The position numbers and the translations under genes are program-made. This document shows positions 26,273 to 34,603 of a stretch of DNA of 64,000 nt, one piece after another (the first letter of the stretch is position 1; each line of letters starts with the position of its first letter). Below the pieces are notes generated by a model that saw nothing but the letters and a program-made list of their open reading frames with translations, was not told the origin of the DNA and searched no databases. Source of the DNA: Thermogemmatispora carboxidivorans (GTDB taxonomy: Bacteria > Chloroflexota > Ktedonobacteria > Ktedonobacterales > Ktedonobacteraceae); contig NZ_JNIM01000001.1 in the NCBI RefSeq assembly GCF_000702505.1, positions 1,178,001 to 1,242,000 of the forward strand. The letters are read 5' to 3'.

Positions 26273-26362
26273 GAACAGAGGGTCGGGACGGAGTCAGGCA
26301 TCCCAACCCTCTGCGTATCCTGATCAGGCCATACCGAGACCCCTGGCGTGGGGCGACGACTG

Positions 26363-26611
26363 CTAGAGACAGCCGCCAGCGGCGTTGGTATTGCAGAGGC
26401 CGAGGAGCACAGCCAGGGACTGCAGACAGAGCACGGCAACCGTGTTATTGCACTCGTCGGTGTTGCCGTGACCGCCCTGGACGGCCTCCAGATCTGCATC
26501 AGTCAGCTCGACCTCACCGATGGGGCTCTCAGGCAGCAGGCTGAGCTCCTCCTCGCTGAGGCTCTGGCGATAGGCTTCATCTTTCCATGCGCGAACGATG
26601 TCGAACTTCAT
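26363..26611 (-). CDS. lanA: Lanthipeptide precursor LanA, mersacidin type
   Basis: An 82-residue precursor. The acidic leader (residues 1-47) contains SLSEEELSLLPESPIGEVELTDADLEAVQGG and ends in the double-Gly site cut by C39 peptidases. The core (35 residues) begins HGNTDEC and ends GGCL. It has exactly four Thr/Ser (core T4, T10, S18, T28) and four Cys (C7, C15, C26, C34), each Ser/Thr preceding one Cys, which allows four sequential rings. The middle is rich in Val, Leu and Ala. TDEC at core 4-7 recalls the TxEC end of the lipid-II-binding motif of mersacidin-like lantibiotics, but the preceding conserved Thr is absent (Gly2). ATG 26611 starts MKFDIVRAW; the frame is open upstream but without leader features. 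Confidence 0.9.
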   Translation of the reverse strand: MKFDIVRAWKDEAYRQSLSEEELSLLPESPIGEVELTDADLEAVQGGHGNTDECNNTVAVLCLQSLAVLLGLCNTNAAGGCL

Positions 26612-26760
26612 GTGCGTGCGTTTCCTTTCTTGTACCTTTGGTGTTGTTGTGGTGTCGTGCGTTCGGGCACCCCGTCTACGCTTTGGAATCACGCTGCCCA
26701 GACAGGTGACTTCCTGACGTCCCCAAGGTGGCCCTCCGACATCCGGCTCACCCTGCCTGA

Positions 26761-26786
26761 ACAAAATACGTTCAAAGCGTATTTGT
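26761..26786. promoter_or_regulatory. Inverted repeat upstream of lanA, candidate operator
   Basis: ACAAAATACG (26761-26770) and CGTATTTGT (26778-26786) are inverted copies differing by one inserted A, separated by TTCAAAG. They sit in the only strongly AT-rich patch (about 26760-26860), 150 nt upstream of lanA, where its promoter should be. Confidence 0.45.
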
Positions 26787-27214
26787 TACCCGAACGCCTA
26801 AGTACATTGTACGGATAAAGCCAAATATATAAGTTTCAATATATCATTTTTAGGGAATGAGAAGAGCAAGGGCGTCGGTTGGAGTGAGGAGAGTGGTGGG
26901 CCCCTGGCTGAAGCGAGAGGCTTTTCCGCTGCCTTCTCGACCTGGGCTTTGGGGCCTGGCTGGTTGACGAGATCCCGTCGTCCCGCAGAGCAAGGCTGTA
27001 ACGGATGCTGTCACGATGGTCCTGGCCTGGTGGTGTAGGGCAGGGCCATTGCTGCCAGGACTACTGCTTTTGGTCTCATGAGGGGCGAAGCAGCGTCAGA
27101 GAAGCTAAGTGATCAGGTCGGTGCTGATAGCAAGAAAAGGAGCAGGCTTATTCCTCTGGAGGAAGCCAGCGGTTCCCAGGATCTTCTTTCTGGGGCCAGG
27201 CTCGAGTCTGTGCC
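26787..27214. other. lanT-lanA intergenic region
   Basis: No gene is visible. Besides the AT-rich promoter zone next to the operator, a small stem TTCCTC-tg-GAGGAA (27151-27164) lies about 50 nt after the lanT stop on the minus strand and may end the lanT transcript. Confidence 0.4.
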
Positions 27215-29839
27215 TTAGTGGCCGGCGCGAGCCTGGCGTTCCTCCTGTTCAAGTTGCTGTCGCATAAGCTGGGCGTAGTAGCCATTTTGCTGGAGTAACT
27301 GCTCGTGGGTTCCCTGTTCGATAATCATGCCATCGTGCATCACCAGGATCAGATCGGCGTCGCGGATGGTACTCAGGCGATGAGCGATAATAATTTGCGT
27401 GCACGGGTAGGCGCGCAGATTCTCGGAGACGCGCTGTTCAGTAAGCACATCGAGATGGCTTGTGGCCTCGTCGAGGAGCAGAATGGCCGGCTCATTGACC
27501 AGGGCGCGTGCCAGGCAGAGGCGCTGCCGCTGGCCGCCCGAGAGAGCGCTGCCGCCCTCGGCCACTGGAGTATCGTAGCCCAACGGCATCCGCATGATAT
27601 CCTCGTGGATAGCCGCAGCGGTCGCCGCTTTGACGATCCGCTCGTAAGGGACATTGGGATCGTTGAGACTGATATTCTGCAAGATGGAGCCACTGAAGAT
27701 CTGGCTATCCTGCAGAACGACACCAAATTGACGCCGTACCTCCTGGTAGTTGAGCTGGCTTAGTGGCAGCCCATCGTAGTAGATCTCGCCTTCGGTCGGT
27801 GTGTAGAGGGCCAGCAAGAGCTTGCCCAGGGTGCTCTTGCCTGAGCCAGTGCGCCCGACAATGGCGACTTTCTGGCCCGGTTCAATACGGATGTTGATCT
27901 CCTTAAGCACCTGTGGGGCATCTGGTCCATATTGGAAACTCACGTTCTGCACGTGAATGCGTCCGCTGAGTCGTGGAGGCAACTGCGCCTTCTCGATGTC
28001 CTGTTCCGGCTCTGCTGTCGTGACGTCGGTCAAGCGCTCCAGATGGGCATAGAGGATCTGGAACTGCTGCCCGCTGCTGACGAGCGAGGCCACGGGGGTC
28101 AGGAATGCGCTGGCCAGTGTGTTGAGAGCGAGCATGGTACCAACGCTGAGATGGCCGTTGAGGACCTGGTAGGCGCCAATCCACAGCAAGGCGATCGGCG
28201 AGAAGATGCGGAGAATGGTCATGGCCGTATTAATGCCGGCCTGCAGGTAGCTGAGACGCAGGGTGATATTCAGCCGCTCGTAGAAAAGATTCGACCAGCG
28301 CTCCAGTGCGCGCTGCTCGGCGCCGGCGGCCTTGAGCGTAGCCATACCGGCCAGGGTCTCAGCTAGATAGCCCTGAGCCTTGCCCTGGGCCGCCAGATCG
28401 CGGCTAGCCAGGTCCAGCACGATACGATGGGTGCCCAAAAGGACCAGGACCTGGAGCAGTCCCAGGCCGAGGGTCAGGAGGGCGAAGATCGGCGATTGCC
28501 AGAGCAGAATGAAGAGGTAAGCGATGACTGTGCCGCTATCCAGCAGGGTTGAGATGAGCTGGTTGCTCAGCGTATCGCGGATAATGGTATTGCTGCCCAG
28601 GCGCTGCAGCAGATCGCCACTAGAGCGCTGTTGAAAGAAGCTGAAGGGCAGAGTGAGCAGATGCTCGAAGAAACCGAGCACCAGCTGAATGTCGACGCGG
28701 GCTCTCAGGTAGACCAGCAGCCACTCGCGGAGAATGGTTGTAGTGGCCTGTGCCGCCAGGAGGAGGAGCAGGCCGAGGCCCAGGATGCTCATGATGTCGA
28801 CCATGTGGGCTGGCAGGATCTGGTCGATGACAATCTTGGTGAGCAGGGGCAGGAGCAGGCCGAAGAGTTGCAGGAAGAGAGAGGCCCCTAGTACCTGGAG
28901 CAGGGGGCCGCGCGTTTGACGGGCGAACTGCTTGACCTGCATCCAGAGTGTGACACGGTGAGCACTGCCCTCGGTGCTGAAGTGTACCCCTGGCTCGAAG
29001 AGGATCACAATGCCAGTGAAGCCGGCATCGAACTCTTCGGGCGTGAGCCGCTTACGTCCCCAGGCGGGGTCGATGACCTCGACCCAGCGGGGGGTCCAGC
29101 GCTCGACGACGATGAAGTGCTTAAATTCCCAGTGGACTACTGCCGGCAGCGGAACGGAGCGGAAATCCTCAGTGCGCTGCAGCGAGATGGCTCGTGTGCG
29201 CAGCCCATAGCTACGCGCGGCTTTCACAATGCTCAATGCTGAGAGGCCGTCGCGTCCCAGGCCATGCCGCATGCGCAGCTCGGAGACCGAGGTAGGACGC
29301 CCGTAGTAGTTGAGGATCATGGCCAGACAGGCATAGCCGCACTCGACGACGTTCATTTGGGTAAGGGGACGGACGCGCCGCCGCCGCCAGCCTCGACAAC
29401 CTCGGCCAAAGCAGCCCTGCTTTCTGGGACGTTTGCCGTCCTTGCCTGTTGCGATCCCTGGTCTGACCTGACCCTGTTGCTCGGTGGGCCGGGCCGCCGC
29501 AGCCGCAGGAGGCTGCTGGTCGCCTGCCTGCCTGTAATGCCCAGCGGCAGCAACTGAGACTGCTGGCACTGGCACCGGCGCTGGTGCTGGCACCGGTACT
29601 GGCACTAGTACTGCTGGTACTGGCACTGGTGTGGTTGCTGGTGCTGGCTTCTGCCTGGCTGGCAGGCGCAGATGAGGACGGATCGCTGGATAGTCGCCTT
29701 CCTGCTGAAGCACAATCGGGCGAATACGCCGCCGCTTGAGCGGTCGACCTGCAGTGATATATTCTTGTGGATCGAAGATGTCTACATAATCGCGATCCTG
29801 GGTTACTTCCTGTCCATACTGACCATAGTCGTGCATCAT
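27215..29839 (-). CDS. lanT: Peptidase-containing lanthipeptide ABC transporter LanT
   Basis: Exports the modified peptide and removes its leader at the Gly-Gly site. The roughly 874-residue chain begins with an unusual 155-residue hydrophilic extension that includes a Pro/Val/Ala repeat (about residues 67-100) and a basic Cys/Arg-rich stretch (GCFGRGCRGWRRRR). The C39 peptidase follows (catalytic Cys168 in VECGYAC, His in WEFKHFIVVE, Asp in VIDPAWG). Then come a six-helix exporter domain and an ABC ATPase (VGRTGSGKSTLGK, LSGGQRQRLCLARAL, LLLDEATSHLD). Its start overlaps the stop of the adaptor gene (TGATG), indicating coupling. Typical LanT proteins are 690-750 residues; the excess is the N-terminal extension. 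The C39 domain and lanA Gly-Gly leader match each other. Confidence 0.93.
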   Translation of the reverse strand: MMHDYGQYGQEVTQDRDYVDIFDPQEYITAGRPLKRRRIRPIVLQQEGDYPAIRPHLRLPARQKPAPATTPVPVPAVLVPVPVPAPAPVPVPAVSVAAAGHYRQAGDQQPPAAAAARPTEQQGQVRPGIATGKDGKRPRKQGCFGRGCRGWRRRRVRPLTQMNVVECGYACLAMILNYYGRPTSVSELRMRHGLGRDGLSALSIVKAARSYGLRTRAISLQRTEDFRSVPLPAVVHWEFKHFIVVERWTPRWVEVIDPAWGRKRLTPEEFDAGFTGIVILFEPGVHFSTEGSAHRVTLWMQVKQFARQTRGPLLQVLGASLFLQLFGLLLPLLTKIVIDQILPAHMVDIMSILGLGLLLLLAAQATTTILREWLLVYLRARVDIQLVLGFFEHLLTLPFSFFQQRSSGDLLQRLGSNTIIRDTLSNQLISTLLDSGTVIAYLFILLWQSPIFALLTLGLGLLQVLVLLGTHRIVLDLASRDLAAQGKAQGYLAETLAGMATLKAAGAEQRALERWSNLFYERLNITLRLSYLQAGINTAMTILRIFSPIALLWIGAYQVLNGHLSVGTMLALNTLASAFLTPVASLVSSGQQFQILYAHLERLTDVTTAEPEQDIEKAQLPPRLSGRIHVQNVSFQYGPDAPQVLKEINIRIEPGQKVAIVGRTGSGKSTLGKLLLALYTPTEGEIYYDGLPLSQLNYQEVRRQFGVVLQDSQIFSGSILQNISLNDPNVPYERIVKAATAAAIHEDIMRMPLGYDTPVAEGGSALSGGQRQRLCLARALVNEPAILLLDEATSHLDVLTEQRVSENLRAYPCTQIIIAHRLSTIRDADLILVMHDGMIIEQGTHEQLLQQNGYYAQLMRQQLEQEERQARAGH
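29539..29645. repeat. Low-complexity repeat coding a Pro-Val-Ala linker in lanT
   Basis: Degenerate 6-bp units of the type GGTACT/GGCACT/GGTGCT repeat along this stretch (plus strand). On the coding strand they give alternating Pro-Val and Pro-Ala. Such tracts expand and contract by slippage in whole codon pairs. Confidence 0.7.
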
Positions 29840-30444
29840 CACGCTCCCTGGCCTCCCAACAGCTTCCCAACCCCTGGCAGCAAGTTCAAAAGGCGGGTAA
29901 AACCGGTCTGTACCTGTGCCGTCAGACTTGTCCCAGCATAGATGCTGACTGAGAGCTGCTGACCAAGAGGGACCAGCGCAGCTACTGAAGGGCGTGTGAC
30001 CGGTGAAGCCGCCTGGCGTGTGTTAGCTGCACTATAGTAGCTACAGCTGGTTGCTGGGCTGATAACGCCTGGCAAAATACGTGCGATCTGGCTGTTCAGC
30101 GTAAGATTGGCAGCTGGTAGCGTTATTTGCACAGGTTGCCCTGGCCGCAGTCGCTGGCGTGCTTCCCAGGGGAGGAAGATCACTGCAACGGTCCCTTGCT
30201 GCTGCGCCAACTGGAAGCGCTCGCTTAATGCTTGCGCGTCCAGGACCACCCCCGGGCCAGCAGTGTAGGTCGGAATCTCTGTTGTCCAGGCAAGGGCTGC
30301 GGCAGCGAAGAGGAGCCCGAAGAGGAGCCAGAGCAGCACAGGTACGGGTAGAGCCATGAAATGTGGAAGAATATCTTTTTCTCGCCCATAGAGATGATGG
30401 TGCAGTGCACGCTGACGAAAGATCGGACGTTGATGTACTTGCAT
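29839..30444 (-). CDS. Short HlyD-like secretion adaptor
   Basis: A 201-residue membrane-anchored protein translated just before and coupled to lanT. It has one transmembrane helix (about residues 31-54, LPVPVLLWLLFGLLFAAAALAW). An extracytoplasmic part follows with beta-barrel-type HlyD features (GTVAVIFLPWEARQRLRPGQPVQITLP... LNSQIARILPGVISP), ending in a hydrophobic C-terminus. True HlyD/LcnD adaptors are 350-450 residues with long coiled-coil hairpins and lipoyl domains; those parts are missing. In a monoderm or atypical envelope a minimal adaptor could suffice. The start at ATG 30444 is 54 nt after a perfect TATAAT. The HlyD assignment rests on layout and partial motifs. Confidence 0.6.
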   Translation of the reverse strand: MQVHQRPIFRQRALHHHLYGREKDILPHFMALPVPVLLWLLFGLLFAAAALAWTTEIPTYTAGPGVVLDAQALSERFQLAQQQGTVAVIFLPWEARQRLRPGQPVQITLPAANLTLNSQIARILPGVISPATSCSYYSAANTRQAASPVTRPSVAALVPLGQQLSVSIYAGTSLTAQVQTGFTRLLNLLPGVGKLLGGQGA

Positions 30445-30497
30445 CGATCTTATTCTGCCTTGCTACCAGAAGGAATAGAGAAAGAACCTCTAAGTGC

Positions 30498-30503
30498 ATT
30501 ATA
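30498..30503 (-). promoter_or_regulatory. -10 element for the adaptor-lanT operon
   Basis: A perfect TATAAT on the minus strand, about 54 nt upstream of the adaptor start. No good -35 lies 16-18 bp upstream, which suggests activator dependence or an alternative sigma factor. Confidence 0.4.
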
Positions 30504-30548
30504 TGAAGTGGACCAATTGGGCGAGAGGATGGGATGGCGAGAAAGGAG

Positions 30549-30578
30549 AGAGAGGCAGCCAGGCTGCCTCTCTGGGGA
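30549..30578 (-). terminator. Terminator after the DUF2630 gene
   Basis: AGAGAGGCAGC and its complement GCTGCCTCTCT meet at 30549-30573 in a near-perfect stem. Read on the minus strand it follows the stop at 30601 and is followed by CTCCTTTCTC. It separates the PQQ-side transcripts from the lanthipeptide operon. Confidence 0.55.
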
Positions 30579-30600
30579 TAGGCAAAACTGGGCAGGAGGG

Positions 30601-30843
30601 TTATTGCAAGTAGTGCTCAACGGTACGAGGATCACGCGGCTGCGCCTCGTCGGGGTTAAGACGAGCATGGCGGCGAGCTCGCCGCTGACGCAGCAAGTCC
30701 CAGCATTGATCAAGCCGAATCTCTAGCTCTTTCATGCGTGCGCGCTCCTCGTCCGTGAGGCCCTCTTCTTCTGCCTTCTTGAGTAGCTGATGTTCCTCGT
30801 CCACCAATGCATCGATACGCTGCAGAATTTCCGCATCATCCAT
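30601..30843 (-). CDS. DUF2630 family small helical protein
   Basis: An 80-residue, highly charged helical protein (ILQRIDALVDEEHQLLKKAEEE... ERARMKELEIRLDQCWDLLRQRRARRHA). This matches the DUF2630 family common in actinobacteria and related phyla; function unknown. The family shows the DxCWDLLRQRRA-type core seen here. It lies 111 bp after pqqE on the same strand and ends at a terminator hairpin, so it may be the last cistron of the PQQ transcript, though a role in PQQ synthesis is not implied by the family. Confidence 0.75.
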   Translation of the reverse strand: MDDAEILQRIDALVDEEHQLLKKAEEEGLTDEERARMKELEIRLDQCWDLLRQRRARRHARLNPDEAQPRDPRTVEHYLQ

Positions 30844-30954
30844 CGCTAGCGATTACCTCCTCTCTTGAACGATCACACAGCGGTCTACCTGTGATGCTTC
30901 CTTGCCGATTCTCTTCAGCCACAGCATAGAAATAAAACTCGGAAGTGTCCCTCC

Positions 30955-32193
30955 TTATTCCCCCTGGCTGGGTTTAGGGTTGGTGCGGAAGCGGATGGGG
31001 AGCAGGGGTCGGCCATCTGGGGCGAAAGGGCTAGGAAAAGTGGACGAGGAGCCTGACTGCTGCTCAGCCTCAGCGAGAATAGCGAGGAGGCGGGAGCGGT
31101 GAGGAGAAAGGCTGCAGGCGGGGTCGGTATTGGCGGCGTCCCCTGTCAGCAGGAAGGCCTGGCAGCGGCAGCCGCCGAAGTCCTGTTCGCGCAGTGGGCA
31201 GCTGCGGCAAGGCTCGGGCATCCACTGGCTGCCGCGGAAACGCTCAAAGGCTGCTGATTGCTGCCAGATCCAGGCCAGGGAATGCTGGCGCACATTCTCA
31301 AAATGCAAGTTGGGGATGACACGAGCGGTCTGGCAGGGCAGGACCGCGCCGTCGGGGGTGACGGTCAGATAGCGGCGGCCCCAGCCATACAAGCAGGGTT
31401 TGGGACGTTCGGCGTAATAATCGGGCCAGACGTAGAGGACTTCCATGCGCCCGCGCAGGCGCTCCTGGGCCGCGCGGACGATCCTTTCGGCCTGCTGCAC
31501 CTGAACCTTTGTGGGGAGCAGCGCGACTTTGTTGGCGAATGCCCAGCCCAGGTACTGTGTGCTGGCCAGCTCCAGGCGCTGGGCGCCCAATTGCTCAGCC
31601 AGGGCTATCATCGCCGGGAGGCGCTCAATGTTGCCGCGGTGGAGCACCATATTGATCGTCAGGGGCAGGCCAGAGGCGTTGACGAGACGAACGGCCTCTA
31701 GCTTGCGCTCGTGAGCGCCTGGGCAGCCGGCAATGCCATCGGCCAGAGCGGCTTCATCGGCCTGGATGCTGATCTGAATGCTATCAAGGCCAGCCTCCTG
31801 CAGTTCCTGGAGGCGACGCCGTGTCAGGCCGAGAGCGCTAGTGATCAGATTGGTGTAAAGGCCGACAGCGCGGGCGCTGGCCAACAGGACGGGCAGATCG
31901 CGCCGCAGCAGTGGCTCACCACCTGAAAAGAGCAGATGCAGGACCCCGAGGGCGGCGGCCTCACTGATGACTCGCTGCCACTCGGCTGTCGTCAGCTCCG
32001 GCTGGCGCTGGTCTGGGAGAAGCTGGGTTGGATTCGAACAGTAAGGACAGTGCAGCGGACAGCGATAGGTTAATTCCGCTAGCAGACCGAACGGGCGCAG
32101 CGTCTGGCCCGGGGTGGTCTGAGAGCCATCGCCTTCCAGCTGATGGGTCCTGGACGAGGAGGGAGACCTCGTCTGCTGCTCGTCAAGCCTCAT
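30955..32193 (-). CDS. pqqE: PQQ biosynthesis radical SAM enzyme PqqE
   Basis: PqqE, with PqqD as peptide chaperone, forms the Glu-Tyr carbon-carbon crosslink in PqqA, the first step of pyrroloquinoline quinone synthesis. The 412-residue protein has the radical-SAM cluster motif CPLHCPYC (Cx3Cx2C), the GGEPLLRRDL segment, and the C-terminal SPASM-type cysteine clusters (CLYGWGRRYLTV.. LPCQTA.. CRSCPLREQDFGGCRCQAF). A hydrophilic N-terminal extension of about 35 residues precedes the core. ATG 32193 has GAGAGGAC upstream. It follows pqqD by 109 bp. Confidence 0.95.
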   Translation of the reverse strand: MRLDEQQTRSPSSSRTHQLEGDGSQTTPGQTLRPFGLLAELTYRCPLHCPYCSNPTQLLPDQRQPELTTAEWQRVISEAAALGVLHLLFSGGEPLLRRDLPVLLASARAVGLYTNLITSALGLTRRRLQELQEAGLDSIQISIQADEAALADGIAGCPGAHERKLEAVRLVNASGLPLTINMVLHRGNIERLPAMIALAEQLGAQRLELASTQYLGWAFANKVALLPTKVQVQQAERIVRAAQERLRGRMEVLYVWPDYYAERPKPCLYGWGRRYLTVTPDGAVLPCQTARVIPNLHFENVRQHSLAWIWQQSAAFERFRGSQWMPEPCRSCPLREQDFGGCRCQAFLLTGDAANTDPACSLSPHRSRLLAILAEAEQQSGSSSTFPSPFAPDGRPLLPIRFRTNPKPSQGE

Positions 32194-32301
32194 AATGGTC
32201 GTCCTCTCTGTCTGGCTATCAAGCCTGTCTGATCTGATGACCTGGCCTGCCTTTGAGTGAGCCGGGAGTCAGGGCTAAGGAGAAAGCAAGCAGGCTCTGG
32301 T

Positions 32302-32610
32302 CTACTCTAGCCAGGCGATGAGATTCTGATCTCGCAGCGAACGGAGGTACTCGTAAACGTCGCGCTGCAGCTGCTCGGGACTGGCCTCGTAACGGCTTGC
32401 CAGCTCGCGAAGGATGTCGGCCAGCGTGTGCTCGCCGTTGCAGAGCTGCAAGATAGCTGCTGCGGTCTCATTGAGCATCATGACTCCCTCGGGATAGAGC
32501 AGTACGGGCTGCTGGCTAAGACGATCGATTTCCAGCCGTGCTCTGGGAAGCAGGCGTGGACGCAGCGTCGGCGAGAATGGAAGGAGGCTGCCTTCGCTGG
32601 ACATGCTCAT
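32302..32610 (-). CDS. pqqD: PQQ biosynthesis peptide chaperone PqqD
   Basis: A 102-residue RiPP recognition element that binds PqqA and presents it to PqqE. The typical sequence is seen: RPRLLPRARLEIDRLSQQPVLLYPEGVMMLNETAAAILQLCNGEHTLADILREL, with conserved LNETAAAIL in the winged-helix core. The start overlaps the pqqC stop (ATGA), indicating translational coupling. Confidence 0.93.
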   Translation of the reverse strand: MSMSSEGSLLPFSPTLRPRLLPRARLEIDRLSQQPVLLYPEGVMMLNETAAAILQLCNGEHTLADILRELASRYEASPEQLQRDVYEYLRSLRDQNLIAWLE

Positions 32611-33383
32611 CGAGGACCTTCCTGCGGAGTGGAAGTAGTGGCGCTGGAGCTGGCCGCTGTCAGAGCCAGCTCGCCGGGCAGGGGGCCGTAGGCGAACTGT
32701 AGGGCATCAAGCATGCTCCAGAGGACGTCACATTTGAACGCAAGTGCCTGGATGGCACCCTCCTGCAGTTGGCGCGTTGTACAGTAGCGCACGGTCAACT
32801 CTAGTGCTTGAGCGGCGTCGCGTGGTGCCTGCTGCAGACGTGCCCGGAAGTAGGCCAGTCCTTCTGGGCGAATCCAGGTGTAATAGCGCTCAAAGGCTGT
32901 CAGACGCTCACTCATCAGGTCGGGGGAAAACAGCTCGGTCAGCGAGGAGGCCACAGCCAACGGCCACGGCTGCTGACGGGCGAAAGTCACATAGGCTTCG
33001 ACGGCGAAGCGTACTGCAGGCAGCACCTGCCATCCACTCAGCACTTCCTCGCGAGAGAGGCCACTCGCTTCGGCCAGCTGGAGCCAGGCCGCGATGCCGC
33101 CCTCACCCTCGTGCTCACCATCGTGATCGCTGATGCGGTGGAGCCAGAGCCGGCGAACCTCTGGAAGAGGGCAATTGGCAATGATGGCGGCGTCTTTCAT
33201 AGGGATGTGCTGTTGATAATAGAAGCGGTTCGCGATCCAGGCGCGGATCTGCTCGGGAGTAAGGGCGCCCTGGTTCATCGCCTGGTGAAAAGGGTGGAGG
33301 TGGTGGTAGCGAGTCATGCCAACGGCCTGCAGCTGGGCCACGAAGGTCTCGCGGTCCCAAGGCTCAAGATGCACTGTGCTCAT
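32607..33383 (-). CDS. pqqC: Pyrroloquinoline-quinone synthase PqqC
   Basis: A cofactor-free oxidase that carries out the last ring closure and eight-electron oxidation to PQQ. The 258-residue all-helical protein of the TenA/PqqC family shows RYHHLHPFHQAMNQGALTPEQIRAWIANRFYYQQHIPMKDAAI, SDHDGEHEGEGGIAAWLQLAEA and FSPDLMSERLTAFERYYTWI, with the His and Tyr/Arg residues lining the active site. GGAGCTACT precedes the ATG at 33383. Confidence 0.95.
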   Translation of the reverse strand: MSTVHLEPWDRETFVAQLQAVGMTRYHHLHPFHQAMNQGALTPEQIRAWIANRFYYQQHIPMKDAAIIANCPLPEVRRLWLHRISDHDGEHEGEGGIAAWLQLAEASGLSREEVLSGWQVLPAVRFAVEAYVTFARQQPWPLAVASSLTELFSPDLMSERLTAFERYYTWIRPEGLAYFRARLQQAPRDAAQALELTVRYCTTRQLQEGAIQALAFKCDVLWSMLDALQFAYGPLPGELALTAASSSATTSTPQEGPR

Positions 33384-33478
33384 AGTAGCTCCTCTCTTCG
33401 CTCTTGCTTACTTGCTTACTCAAACTACCCTGCGTCCTCTGGTTGGCTTCGGGCGAGGTGGAGGCGAGGGCGCGCGGG

Positions 33479-34405
33479 TCATAGCTGCAGCTCCAGCCCA
33501 TCCCAGCCGATGATCAGCCCGGCAGCGCACACGGTGGCGTGCTGGGGCGAGTCCTCGACCAGGATCGGATTAGTATTATTAATATGGGTATAGATGCGAT
33601 AGGGAATAGAAAGAGAGCTGAGCCAGGCCAGACTGCCCTGGGGTCCATCGATTGGGAGATGGCCCATGCTGCTCGCGGTGGCCTGGACGAGGCCCTGCTC
33701 CAGCAGCTCATCCTCGCTCCAGAAGGTTCCGTCAACGAGAATGGCATCGCAAGCCTGCAGGTAGAACTGCAGTTGCTCCTCTCTCCGGGCCAGCCCTGGC
33801 AGGAAGAGCAGACGTCCGCCAGTCTGTACATCCGTAAGATAGTAGCCAACACGGAAAGGGGAGGGGGTTACAGGCGCGCTGGCCTCTGCCAGGTAGCGCG
33901 GGGGCTTGCCGGTCAGCGGGATAGCCTGATAGAGCAAGCCGCTCGCCTGGCCCTCGGCAGTAGGCAATGGGGCCAGCTCTTCGGAAGGTGCACGCCACTT
34001 GGCGCTGCAGTAATGGGCGAGTAACTGTGGCAGGGCCAGCCCCTGGCGTAAGGCTTGCTGAACGCCCGTAGGCGCATAGATAGTCAGAGCCGAGCGTTCC
34101 CGAAGGAGGAGGAGGCCGAGGGTATGGTCGAGATCGGCGTCGGTCAGTAGAATGGCCTCAATAGGCGTGCCACGCCTGCAAGAGGCGGGGGGCCAGAGAG
34201 GCGGAAAACCTTCGAGCTGAGCGCGCAGATCAGGGGAAGCGTTGAGCAGAAACCAGCGCTCGCCATCGGCGCTCACTGCCACACAGGACTGAGTACGCGC
34301 CCTTGCTTTCAGCCGCCCCGCGCGTAGGCCCCGGCAGTTCGCACAATTGCAGTTCCACTGTGGGAAGCCGCCCCCTGCTGCTGTGCCAAGCAGACGCACC
34401 AACAT
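33479..34405 (-). CDS. pqqB: PQQ biosynthesis protein PqqB
   Basis: A metallo-beta-lactamase-fold iron hydroxylase thought to oxidise the Tyr of the Glu-Tyr dipeptide during PQQ formation. The 308-residue protein has the N-terminal LLGTAAGGGFPQWNCNCANC signature (Cys-rich site), the modified metal motif LLTDADLDHTLGLLLLRE, and the C-terminal HINNTNPILVEDSP. ATG 34405 is the natural start. The gap to pqqA is 198 bp. Confidence 0.95.
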   Translation of the reverse strand: MLVRLLGTAAGGGFPQWNCNCANCRGLRAGRLKARARTQSCVAVSADGERWFLLNASPDLRAQLEGFPPLWPPASCRRGTPIEAILLTDADLDHTLGLLLLRERSALTIYAPTGVQQALRQGLALPQLLAHYCSAKWRAPSEELAPLPTAEGQASGLLYQAIPLTGKPPRYLAEASAPVTPSPFRVGYYLTDVQTGGRLLFLPGLARREEQLQFYLQACDAILVDGTFWSEDELLEQGLVQATASSMGHLPIDGPQGSLAWLSSLSIPYRIYTHINNTNPILVEDSPQHATVCAAGLIIGWDGLELQL

Positions 34406-34603
34406 AGTCTTGATTCCTGAAATGGTCTGTCTCTACCTGCCAGTCCAATCCTTGTCTTGCAGCCCAAGCCAACAAAGCCAAATCTGGCCAGGTGGTGAGC
34501 GGGGAGAAGACAGGACCTGCTCAGCCTCTGCCTCCTCCCTCTGTGGCTCACCCTCCCTCTATTAGCGCCCTCTGCCTGCTCTCTCCCTGCCTGGCAGACG
34601 ATA

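Noticed and set aside
28631..28919. Plus-strand frames inside lanT resembling small acidic proteins
   Set aside because: They lie opposite the transmembrane-coding part of lanT and have no ribosome sites.
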